From the NCBI GenBank assembly GCA_016763615.1, contig JAESTJ010000055.1, forward strand, positions 1-5,047: a stretch of DNA of 5,047 nucleotides, in the 5' to 3' direction. This DNA is from Minisyncoccota bacterium. GTDB lineage: Bacteria > Patescibacteriota > Minisyncoccia > Phycocordibacterales > UBA2100. Below, piece after piece: positions 1 through 4,691 of this stretch. Numbering within the stretch: the stretch's first letter is position 1; each line of letters starts with the position of its first letter. Below the pieces are notes generated by a model. The model was not told the DNA's origin. It worked only from the letters and a program-made list of their open reading frames with translations, and ran no database searches. The position numbers and the translations under genes are program-made.

Positions 1-299
1 ATCCCCTTATTATTCCCTTTGAAATATTGCAGTGCCATAGAAGTACAAGCCATGCCGCACATTACCAATACCCACTCTGCATATTCATCTGGTGATTTTG
101 CTCCTGTATTTTGCCAGTTGGGGTCACTGGCTTTTTCTACTCTATCTTTAAGAATTTTTTCTGCAAATTCTGGATGTGCGAACTGACTCACGTACGGAAC
201 ATTGTTTTCTACTTTATCTTTTGATTGTGAAAAAATATAGCTGATACCCAATTTTACGTTTTGTAACTCAGTTTTTATTTTATTTAATACTCTCCCCAT
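1..299 (-). CDS. C39-like cysteine peptidase, N-terminal part (cut by left edge)
   Basis: Translating the minus strand from the ATG at 299 gives 99 codons with no stop, continuing off the window. After a polar, lysine-rich start comes VPYVSQF (residues 34-40), then AHPEFAEKIL, a NW pair (61-62) and MCGMACTSMAL (80-90). This order, a VPYxSQ strand followed by a CGxA motif starting a helix, is typical of the papain-fold peptidase C39-like family (PF13529), with Cys81 as the likely nucleophile and Gln39 a possible oxyanion residue. The catalytic His and Asp would lie in the missing part, so activity cannot be judged. There is no signal peptide or membrane segment in the visible part. The gene follows the ribonucleotide reductase on the same strand, but the 143-bp gap with its own -10-like site suggests separate transcription. 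The start is preceded by no Shine-Dalgarno; TATACT lies 8 bases before it. Substrate unknown. Confidence 0.75.
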   Translation of the reverse strand, partial: MGRVLNKIKTELQNVKLGISYIFSQSKDKVENNVPYVSQFAHPEFAEKILKDRVEKASDPNWQNTGAKSPDEYAEWVLVMCGMACTSMALQYFKGNNKG

Positions 300-307
300 A
301 AAACTCG

Positions 308-313
308 AGTATA
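308..313 (-). promoter_or_regulatory. Extended -10 promoter candidate for the C39-like gene
   Basis: Read on the minus strand, TGGTATACT gives a TG-N extended -10 with the hexamer TATACT (5 of 6 matches to TATAAT). It ends 8 bases before the ATG at 299, so the transcript would start at or just before the start codon. No convincing -35 hexamer is seen at 16-18 bases. No Shine-Dalgarno lies at a usable distance, which fits a leaderless mRNA. Confidence 0.4.
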
Positions 314-322
314 CCACCACGA

Positions 323-441
323 GGTTTTATGTAGTAGATGCAGACCGAGGCGCAAGCGAAAAATGTCGCGAGCCGTACATTTTGGTACGATGAGCGGCAT
401 TTTTCGTGAAGTAACAACGGTATGCGCTACTACACAAAACC
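323..441. repeat. 119-bp nested inverted repeat downstream of the reductase
   Basis: Three sets of arms are nested. The outer 15-base arms lie at 323-337 and 427-441 (GGTTTTATGTAGTAG against CTACTACACAAAACC, one mismatch that is a wobble pair in one RNA strand). The middle 13-base arms lie at 357-369 and 394-406 (CGAAAAATGTCGC against GCGGCATTTTTCG, again one wobble-type mismatch). The inner 5-base arms lie at 374-378 and 385-389 around a 6-base loop. A weaker pairing, GCAGACCG near 340-347 with CGGTATGC at 418-425, interrupted by one mismatch, extends the outer stem. One arm ends one base from the reductase stop codon. There is no T-tract after the structure, so it is not a standard intrinsic terminator. 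It could be a 3' mRNA-end structure or a small non-coding mobile repeat. Confidence 0.75.
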
Positions 442-442
442 G

Positions 443-2848
443 TTAGATTTCGATTTCGCAGAGGTTTCCGGCACAAGCAAGTTCCCTCTTCAAGTCTGTT
501 TCATCTCTCTGCTCGTAGGTAACAAGTTTTGAGTAGTCGATGTTTTCAACTGTCTTGTACAATCGCTCGTATGTTTCTTTATCAATTGCTTCGTATGGTG
601 CTAGTTGGTAGACATGGTCACTCCTCGGCAAGAATGAAAGTCCACCGACAATTTTCCAATTCTCAAACACCCAGTTTGCAACTTGTATCCATTCGTCGTC
701 TCCAACTGAAATGGTTACTGAAGGATTATGTTCAGTGTAGTTAATTTTCACATCCTTCCAGTGTTCTAACTGGTCAAGCGCGGTAATGTCGTCTTTCACG
801 ATTGCTCCTTTTGGTGCTTTCACAGGAAATTCAAATACATAGGTGTTTGCCCCTTCCATGGTTTGTCCTACTTCTGGGTGATATGGCACTCCCTGATCTT
901 TAAGCATTTTAAAGAGTGAGTCAGTTACTGAAATACGAATACGCCGAATGTAATACGCTGAGTTACGTGGATGCATTCCTGATGCACAATCGAATGTTTG
1001 TGACACTGTTCCCGATGGCTTCACACACGTGGTAGCACTTGATTGTGGAATACCAAGTTTCTTTGCATATTCTTTGTTTATCTTATTAACTTCAGCCTTA
1101 AGTTTTCGTAACACTGCAGGTTGACGCACCGTATCGCAGTCCCATTGCCCAGTAAGAGAAACACCGAGTAGTCGCTCTGCGCCACAATTTTCACTCCATT
1201 CTTTCGAAAGATACCCGAAATTATTTAGCGAAGACTGATATGTTCCAAGAATTGTAGCGAGTCGTGCTTTGCGTAATAGTGTTTCTTCACTATCTCCTTT
1301 ACGACAAATTACTTCTGAAAGATTACAGAATTGCTTTGATTGCAAGATTATTTCTCCACAAGGGTTTACCCCAAGGTTTCCAATTTCTCCCGCCCAATCA
1401 ACATTTTTATACTTCTTTTTAAGAAGTTCTACTCGCCTCTCTGGAAGGGTTTCCTTGAGTCCTCCACGATTAAAAATACCGCGTTCTCCTGTTTGGCTTT
1501 TCATTAGAGCTATCCATTCGTCCATAAACTGTTCGTTGTCTGGTCTCTCTTCGTACACTGCAGAGTTGTTTGCAATAGCTCGGTGTGGGTCTGTCATATA
1601 GAACTGACCTTTCTTTGCGTCGCGCACTGCGTCGTCATCTAAATCTGAAAGACTTATCATTGCAGAACGTCGCACACCTCCTGCTACAACACATTCGCCA
1701 ATTTTACAGATGATATCGTGAGCATCTATATTACGTAGTCGACGTCCTTCTCGATGTAAGATCCTCTCTCGTGCAAACGTGAGTAGGTTTCGTAGTGGCT
1801 CAGGTCCTGAGCTCTTTCCTCCCATAGTTTTAAGCCGCGCTCCTGCTGGGCGGAGTTTGGAAAGGTCAAACTCAATATCCTTACCTGCGTACCATGTCTT
1901 TAGCCCTAGTGTTAGTGCATCACACCAACCCTCTTTTGAGTCGACAACAATGTGAGTTTTAGTTTTCTCTCCAATTTGTTTTTTTATTTGGGGAAGTTGC
2001 TGAATGTTCTGGCTCTCTACTGAGTATCCAACACCAGTACCACACATTGAAAGGTACATAATTTCTGCAAAATCTCCGAGCTTTGTAGGAGCAACGAATG
2101 AGCAGTTATACGCACACACATTACATCTGCGCGCTGCGTCTCCTGCAAATTGCATCAATCGCATACTTGGCATTATTTCTTGCTTTAAAATCGCTTCGCG
2201 AACTTCAGAGTACTCTCCTTCGGTTAACTTCTTCCCAAGATTCTCTTTCATGAAGTCAATATATCTGTCGACAGTTTCAATCCATGTTTCTCGGCGTCCC
2301 TCTTCCGTTACCCAACGGGCATAGGTACGTAGATATACAAATTCACCTAGGGGATTATTTTTGAAATACTTTTTACTTTCGGCAACGAGTTTTTTTACAT
2401 TTTCGGGAACCTGAATACCTTCGTCATAACGCATCTTTGAGCGTTCAGCTCGATACAAAATATAGCTCTTCGCGGTATTTACGTAATCAGAAAGAATGAG
2501 CTGTCGTTCTACTTCATCTTGAGTGCCTTCAACACTCGGAATGAAATCCTTGTGTTTACGCGCAGTTCGCACCAAATCGCTTACAACTTTATACGCAACC
2601 ATAGTCGCCTCCTCGGGTGACCCTTCACCACTTGCGGCCATGGCCTTACTTATAGCTTTCTCAATCTTTGCAAAGTCAAAGGGAACCACCTTTCCGTTTC
2701 GTTTACGAACGCTTGGTACAAATGTATTGTATTTTCCTTTACCTGTAGTCTTCTTTACTTTTTCCTTTGATGGATGTTTCCCTGAATGCCTCTCTGAACG
2801 ATTGCGAGTTGCTCCCGCCTTCCTCTTTGTTGAAGATTTAGTTGTCAT
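443..2848 (-). CDS. nrdJ: Adenosylcobalamin-dependent (class II) ribonucleoside-triphosphate reductase, monomeric RTPR type
   Basis: Makes deoxyribonucleotides for DNA synthesis in the cytoplasm, using a thiyl radical generated from adenosylcobalamin. The 801-residue protein has a lysine-rich tail (1-40), an ATP-cone (about 47-137, with VRKRNGKVVPFD) and then the barrel. Residues match the Lactobacillus leichmannii RTPR enzyme: Cys249 in AYNCSFV for Cys119, and NPCGEI (495-500) giving Asn495, radical Cys497 and Glu499. Cys508 lies 11 residues after Cys497, the same spacing as 408/419. GARLKTMGGKSSGPEPL (336-352), GGVRRSA (390-396) and KPSGTVSQ (610-617) are also typical. The C-terminal CAGNLC pair (Cys792/Cys797) has the 731/736 spacing of the cysteines re-reduced by thioredoxin. 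No intein interrupts it. The ATG at 2848 is the only usable start: a stop codon lies 21 bases upstream in frame and the next Met is inside the ATP-cone. The L. leichmannii enzyme lacks the ATP-cone; here it implies dATP/ATP control of overall activity. No small subunit, NrdI or NrdR gene is nearby. Confidence 0.96.
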   Translation of the reverse strand: MTTKSSTKRKAGATRNRSERHSGKHPSKEKVKKTTGKGKYNTFVPSVRKRNGKVVPFDFAKIEKAISKAMAASGEGSPEEATMVAYKVVSDLVRTARKHKDFIPSVEGTQDEVERQLILSDYVNTAKSYILYRAERSKMRYDEGIQVPENVKKLVAESKKYFKNNPLGEFVYLRTYARWVTEEGRRETWIETVDRYIDFMKENLGKKLTEGEYSEVREAILKQEIMPSMRLMQFAGDAARRCNVCAYNCSFVAPTKLGDFAEIMYLSMCGTGVGYSVESQNIQQLPQIKKQIGEKTKTHIVVDSKEGWCDALTLGLKTWYAGKDIEFDLSKLRPAGARLKTMGGKSSGPEPLRNLLTFARERILHREGRRLRNIDAHDIICKIGECVVAGGVRRSAMISLSDLDDDAVRDAKKGQFYMTDPHRAIANNSAVYEERPDNEQFMDEWIALMKSQTGERGIFNRGGLKETLPERRVELLKKKYKNVDWAGEIGNLGVNPCGEIILQSKQFCNLSEVICRKGDSEETLLRKARLATILGTYQSSLNNFGYLSKEWSENCGAERLLGVSLTGQWDCDTVRQPAVLRKLKAEVNKINKEYAKKLGIPQSSATTCVKPSGTVSQTFDCASGMHPRNSAYYIRRIRISVTDSLFKMLKDQGVPYHPEVGQTMEGANTYVFEFPVKAPKGAIVKDDITALDQLEHWKDVKINYTEHNPSVTISVGDDEWIQVANWVFENWKIVGGLSFLPRSDHVYQLAPYEAIDKETYERLYKTVENIDYSKLVTYEQRDETDLKRELACAGNLCEIEI

Positions 2849-2902
2849 GCGCGTTGTAAACTTTACCTAGTAATGTAACTCAACATTTGAGCTCTAAGAC
2901 CT

Positions 2903-2930
2903 ATTCTACATGCACGTCTCTTGGTGCGAA
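2903..2930 (-). promoter_or_regulatory. nrdJ: Possible sigma70-type promoter of the reductase gene
   Basis: On the minus strand TTCGCA (2930-2925, 4 of 6 to TTGACA) is followed after 16 bases by TAGAAT (2908-2903, 5 of 6 to TATAAT). Transcription would begin near 2896, leaving a leader of about 50 bases. The leader has only a weak AGG about 17 bases before the ATG. This is the best pair seen in the upstream region, but matches of this quality occur by chance. Confidence 0.3.
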
Positions 2931-2940
2931 CGAAAAAACC

Positions 2941-2949
2941 TGTGGATAG
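2941..2949 (-). promoter_or_regulatory. DnaA-box-like site upstream of the reductase
   Basis: The minus strand reads CTATCCACA, 8 of 9 matches to the DnaA box TTATCCACA. It lies just upstream of the proposed -35 of the reductase gene. In E. coli, DnaA boxes upstream of nrdAB link dNTP supply to replication initiation, which makes the position suggestive. There is only one box and one mismatch, so chance is quite possible. Confidence 0.22.
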
Positions 2950-2968
2950 CATAGGAGGATACAAAAAA

Positions 2969-2998
2969 TTGCGAGTGTCTATATAAACATGGTATAAA
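2969..2998 (+). promoter_or_regulatory. Plus-strand promoter candidate in the gene-free stretch
   Basis: TTGCGA (2969-2974, 4 of 6 to TTGACA), an 18-base spacer and TATAAA (2993-2998, 5 of 6 to TATAAT). It points away from the reductase gene and toward the hairpin at 3178-3214, with no plus-strand protein gene between. Transcription would begin near 3004-3006. Confidence 0.4.
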
Positions 2999-3077
2999 GT
3001 ATGTGAGGCCAAGTGCCGAGCTGACCACTTTTTAAGTCTGTTTCGCGCGCAAACTTCTTACGTGGAAGCAGTTTAGT

Positions 3078-3088
3078 TGTTCTTTAAC
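3078..3088 (+). promoter_or_regulatory. boxA-like antitermination sequence
   Basis: TGTTCTTTAAC is one base different from the corresponding part of the E. coli rRNA boxA (TGCTCTTTAAC), the RNA site bound by NusB and S10. It sits inside the candidate plus-strand RNA. No rRNA gene follows in the window, so its role here is unclear and it may be coincidental. Confidence 0.3.
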
Positions 3089-3177
3089 GTTGCTAAAATA
3101 TCGGAATGCGAGAAAGAAGTACGCCTCTTCGAGCTACTCAATCACAAAAAATCCTTTTATTAGCAACAAAGACAACA

Positions 3178-3222
3178 CGCCATCGAGATGTATCAAACAC
3201 ACATCTCGATGGCGGTCTTTCT
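3178..3222. terminator. Strong intrinsic terminator hairpin, probably bidirectional
   Basis: Perfect 14-bp stem, CGCCATCGAGATGT at 3178-3191 against its complement at 3201-3214, with a 9-base loop. On the plus strand it is followed by GTCTTTCTTTCT. On the minus strand it is followed by TGTTGTCTTTGTT. On the minus strand the hairpin begins 18 bases after the DUF192 stop codon, so ending that transcript is its clearest job. On the plus strand it could end the candidate small RNA. Confidence 0.85.
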
Positions 3223-3232
3223 TTCTAACATT

Positions 3233-3709
3233 TTATATACCAGTGACTTTGTCGCCAATTTCGATGTTATAAATCTCTGAAAAGCCCGCAACGACCTCTA
3301 GGATATAATAGGCATCAGCGCGTGGTTCATATACTTGTGGATATGAAGCTGGGTGTGCATTTTCCCATTTATCAACGATAACTCCGCGCCCATCAATCCA
3401 ATATATATCTAATGAAAAATTCATATTGCGCATCCATATTGGATACCTCCCTGAATCTTCAAAAATAAATAACATGCCTTGAGTTAGAGGTATTTGAGAA
3501 CGACCGGAGAGTCCATTTATTCTGCTTTCTTTAGTATCAGCAACTTCGACACGTAATGGAGTGCCTCCAACCTCTATTTTTTTAAGATATATACCTTGTG
3601 GTTGATGAGGAAATACGGAACCTCCTAAAATACCCGTGGCAAGAAGTCCCAAAAGTGCAGATATGAGTAATATAAGCCCGATGAGCATTGGCTTGTCAGC
3701 ATCGTACAT
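3233..3709 (-). CDS. Membrane-anchored DUF192 family protein
   Basis: A 158-residue protein of unknown biochemical function. One hydrophobic segment (about residues 9-33, rich in Leu/Ile/Ala/Gly) forms an N-terminal signal anchor, so the domain should face outside the membrane. The DUF192 domain (PF02643) fills about 45-158, with the family pattern RINGLSGRSQIP (63-74), GMLFIF (78-83), WMRNMNFSLDIYWID (92-106), YYILEVVAGFSE (134-145) and a final IGDKV (151-155). An open frame extends upstream to an ATG at 3802, but those 31 residues come from the inverted-repeat region and precede the membrane segment with no family likeness. I choose the ATG at 3709, which has a good promoter ending 7 bases before it. 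The gene ends at a strong terminator and is divergent from the pseudouridine synthase gene, with the repeat array between them. An ATG at residue 8 is a less likely start. Confidence 0.9.
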   Translation of the reverse strand: MYDADKPMLIGLILLISALLGLLATGILGGSVFPHQPQGIYLKKIEVGGTPLRVEVADTKESRINGLSGRSQIPLTQGMLFIFEDSGRYPIWMRNMNFSLDIYWIDGRGVIVDKWENAHPASYPQVYEPRADAYYILEVVAGFSEIYNIEIGDKVTGI

Positions 3710-3716
3710 TACTACT

Positions 3717-3745
3717 AGTATACCCAGCACTAACTTTACTGTCGA
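3717..3745 (-). promoter_or_regulatory. Promoter of the DUF192 gene, leaderless type
   Basis: On the minus strand TCGACA (3745-3740, 5 of 6 to TTGACA), a 17-base spacer and TATACT (3722-3717, 5 of 6 to TATAAT). The -10 ends 7 bases before the ATG at 3709, so transcription should begin at the start codon. The spacer is almost exactly the 17-bp repeat core (3722-3738), so anything binding that repeat would cover the promoter. No Shine-Dalgarno is visible. Confidence 0.6.
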
Positions 3746-3850
3746 ACTACGATCCTGTATATGACACACTATACAAGAGAAGAAAATCACTTGTATAGTC
3801 ACTGCACTTCTTATAAGCTGCCACTACGTACAGTAAAGTTAGTGCTGGGT
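3722..3850. repeat. Inverted-repeat module 1 (21-bp perfect arms)
   Basis: Arms at 3722-3742 and 3830-3850 are perfect reverse complements over 21 bases. They contain the core ACCCAGCACTAACTTTA, then CTGT. Between them, ACTATACAAG (3768-3777) and CTTGTATAGT (3790-3799) form a second perfect 10-bp stem with a 12-base loop. The remaining interior is unpaired as far as I can see. It is the first of two adjacent modules sharing the same core, separated from the second by 13 bases. No open frame of interest lies inside, so it could be a MITE-like or REP-like element that cannot move by itself. Confidence 0.85.
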
Positions 3851-3863
3851 GGAGCGTATTCAG

Positions 3864-3951
3864 TATACCCAGCACTAACTTTAGTCTGATAGCAACTTTG
3901 TTGCTATACGTCCAGCTTCGCTGGACAAGACTAAAGTTAGTGCTGGGTATA
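3864..3951. repeat. Inverted-repeat module 2, T-shaped three-way junction
   Basis: Arms at 3864-3887 and 3928-3951 are perfect reverse complements over 24 bases. Between them are two further perfect hairpins: ATAGCAAC/GTTGCTAT (3889-3896, 3900-3907, loop TTT) and GTCCAGC/GCTGGAC (3910-3916, 3920-3926, loop TTC). Only G3888, A3908, C3909 and A3927 are unpaired at the junction, so 78 of 88 bases pair. The arms begin and end TATACCC...GGGTATA and carry the same 17-bp core as module 1. The outer end reaches the -10 region of the pseudouridine synthase gene. Confidence 0.88.
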
Positions 3952-3955
3952 GAAT
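3948..3955 (+). promoter_or_regulatory. -10 region of the pseudouridine synthase gene, leaderless type
   Basis: TATAGAAT holds two overlapping -10 candidates: TATAGA (3948-3953, 4 of 6) and TAGAAT (3950-3955, 5 of 6). TAGAAT ends 6 bases before the ATG at 3962. The only -35-like hexamer, TGGACA at 3922-3927 (5 of 6), is 20-22 bases upstream, longer than the usual 17. No Shine-Dalgarno precedes the gene. The region between contains the fourth copy of the 17-bp repeat core. Confidence 0.4.
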
Positions 3956-3961
3956 GTTCAT

Positions 3962-4675
3962 ATGGAAAAAGAAAAAATAGAATATCCTATTAGGATAAAT
4001 AGATACCTTCTGCTTAAAAACCTATGCTCACGACGTGAGGCTGATAGGCTTATCGAGCAAGGTAAAATACAAATTAATGGTGTCACCGCTGTGCTCGGAC
4101 AAAAAGTGCAAGAAGGTGACAGCGTAGATGTTGCAGGGAGTGCCGCCAATCGCACATATCACTATTTTCTTTTTAATAAACCCCGCGGCATCGTGAGCAA
4201 TTCACCTCAACGCGACGAACAAAGTGTTGAGGACATTTCTGGAATACAATTCAAAGTGTCCACCGTAGGACGCCTTGATAAAGATTCAGAGGGCCTCCTA
4301 CTTCTCACTGATGATGGTCGTATAATAGATGCGATACTTAATCCAAAGTATTCACACGAGCGTGAATATGAAGTTGGTGTCGATAAATTTGTAAAAGCAT
4401 CAGACATTAAAAAGCTTGAAAATGGTGTTGATATCGAAGGATATGTAACCAAGCCAGCTAAAGCAACAAAACTCAACGATAACTCGTTTTCTTTAATACT
4501 TACCGAGGGGAAGAAACATCAGATACGACGTATGTGTGCCGCATTAGGATACCAGGTACTTAACTTAAGGCGTACACGTATGATGCATCTTAATCTCGAT
4601 ATTAAAGTAGGAGAAAACCGCTCTCTCACAAAAAGTGAAAAAACGATTCTCCTAGAAAAAGCTGGTATTTCCTAG
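3962..4675 (+). CDS. RluF-like 23S rRNA pseudouridine synthase (RsuA/RluB/E/F family)
   Basis: Converts a uridine in rRNA to pseudouridine. The 237-residue protein has an N-terminal S4 RNA-binding domain (about 11-57, with RINRYLLLKNLCSRREADRL). The RsuA-type catalytic domain follows: FNKPRG (71-76), GRLDKDSEGLLLLTDDG (103-119) with catalytic Asp106, HEREY (132-136) with the conserved Tyr136, and HQIRRMC (186-192). The KDS after the catalytic Asp and the end pattern GYQVLNLRRTRMM resemble E. coli RluF, which modifies U2604 of 23S rRNA, more than RsuA. The long basic tail of E. coli RluF is absent. RluB or RluE specificity cannot be excluded, so no symbol is given. The ATG at 3962 is chosen because the S4 domain starts soon after it and a -10 lies just upstream. 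It stands alone on the plus strand and ends 16 bases from the convergent DUF1761 gene. Confidence 0.92.
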   Translation: MEKEKIEYPIRINRYLLLKNLCSRREADRLIEQGKIQINGVTAVLGQKVQEGDSVDVAGSAANRTYHYFLFNKPRGIVSNSPQRDEQSVEDISGIQFKVSTVGRLDKDSEGLLLLTDDGRIIDAILNPKYSHEREYEVGVDKFVKASDIKKLENGVDIEGYVTKPAKATKLNDNSFSLILTEGKKHQIRRMCAALGYQVLNLRRTRMMHLNLDIKVGENRSLTKSEKTILLEKAGIS

Positions 4676-4691
4676 AATTTAATTCGAACAA

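Larger units (their letters stand above)
3004..3222 (+). ncRNA. Candidate small RNA of about 220 nt (unidentified)
   Basis: The stretch between a plus-strand promoter candidate and a terminator-like hairpin has no credible protein gene but several possible helices: AAGTG 3011-3015 with CACTT 3026-3030; a hairpin at 3051-3074 (AAACT/AGTTT closing CTT/AAG with a 6-base loop); and a long-range perfect 8-bp pairing of GTTGCTAA 3089-3096 with TTAGCAAC 3160-3167. A boxA-like sequence lies at 3078-3088. I checked for features of tmRNA, SRP RNA, RNase P RNA and tRNA and recognise none; the SRP-like GGAAGCAG at 3064-3071 has no SRP domain around it. The terminator may instead serve mainly the DUF192 gene on the other strand, which would weaken this call. 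Strand and ends are inferred. Confidence 0.3.

Noticed and set aside
529..2870. Four plus-strand open frames inside or across the reductase gene
   Set aside because: They are antisense to a strongly conserved gene and have no recognisable protein features.
2953..2986. Perfect AGGAGG followed 10 bases later by a TTG and a five-codon frame on the plus strand
   Set aside because: No gene follows for a leader peptide to control, the TTG overlaps the -35 candidate, and other genes here do not use Shine-Dalgarno sequences.
2976..2989. Near-palindrome TGTCTATATAAACA upstream of the reductase, considered as an NrdR box
   Set aside because: NrdR boxes begin ACA and end TGT and come in pairs about three helix turns apart; here the ends are reversed and no second copy is seen.
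2849..3000. Cobalamin riboswitch upstream of the B12-dependent reductase
   Set aside because: No B12-box-like sequence or fitting structure is seen, and the likely leader is only about 50 bases.
3090..3272. 60-codon plus-strand open frame starting at a TTG
   Set aside because: It runs through the terminator hairpin and into the antisense of the DUF192 gene, has no Shine-Dalgarno, and its composition is that of a chance frame.
3710..3802. N-terminal extension of the DUF192 protein to the ATG at 3802
   Set aside because: The extra 31 residues are translated from the inverted-repeat module, do not resemble the family, and lie upstream of a good promoter for the shorter start.
3719..3951. CRISPR array or integron attC sites
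   Set aside because: The repeats alternate in orientation with unequal gaps, unlike CRISPR. The arms are perfect, lack the attC end motifs and bulges, and no integrase gene is present.
3958..4476. Two minus-strand open frames over the pseudouridine synthase gene
   Set aside because: They are antisense to a well-conserved enzyme and show no domain.
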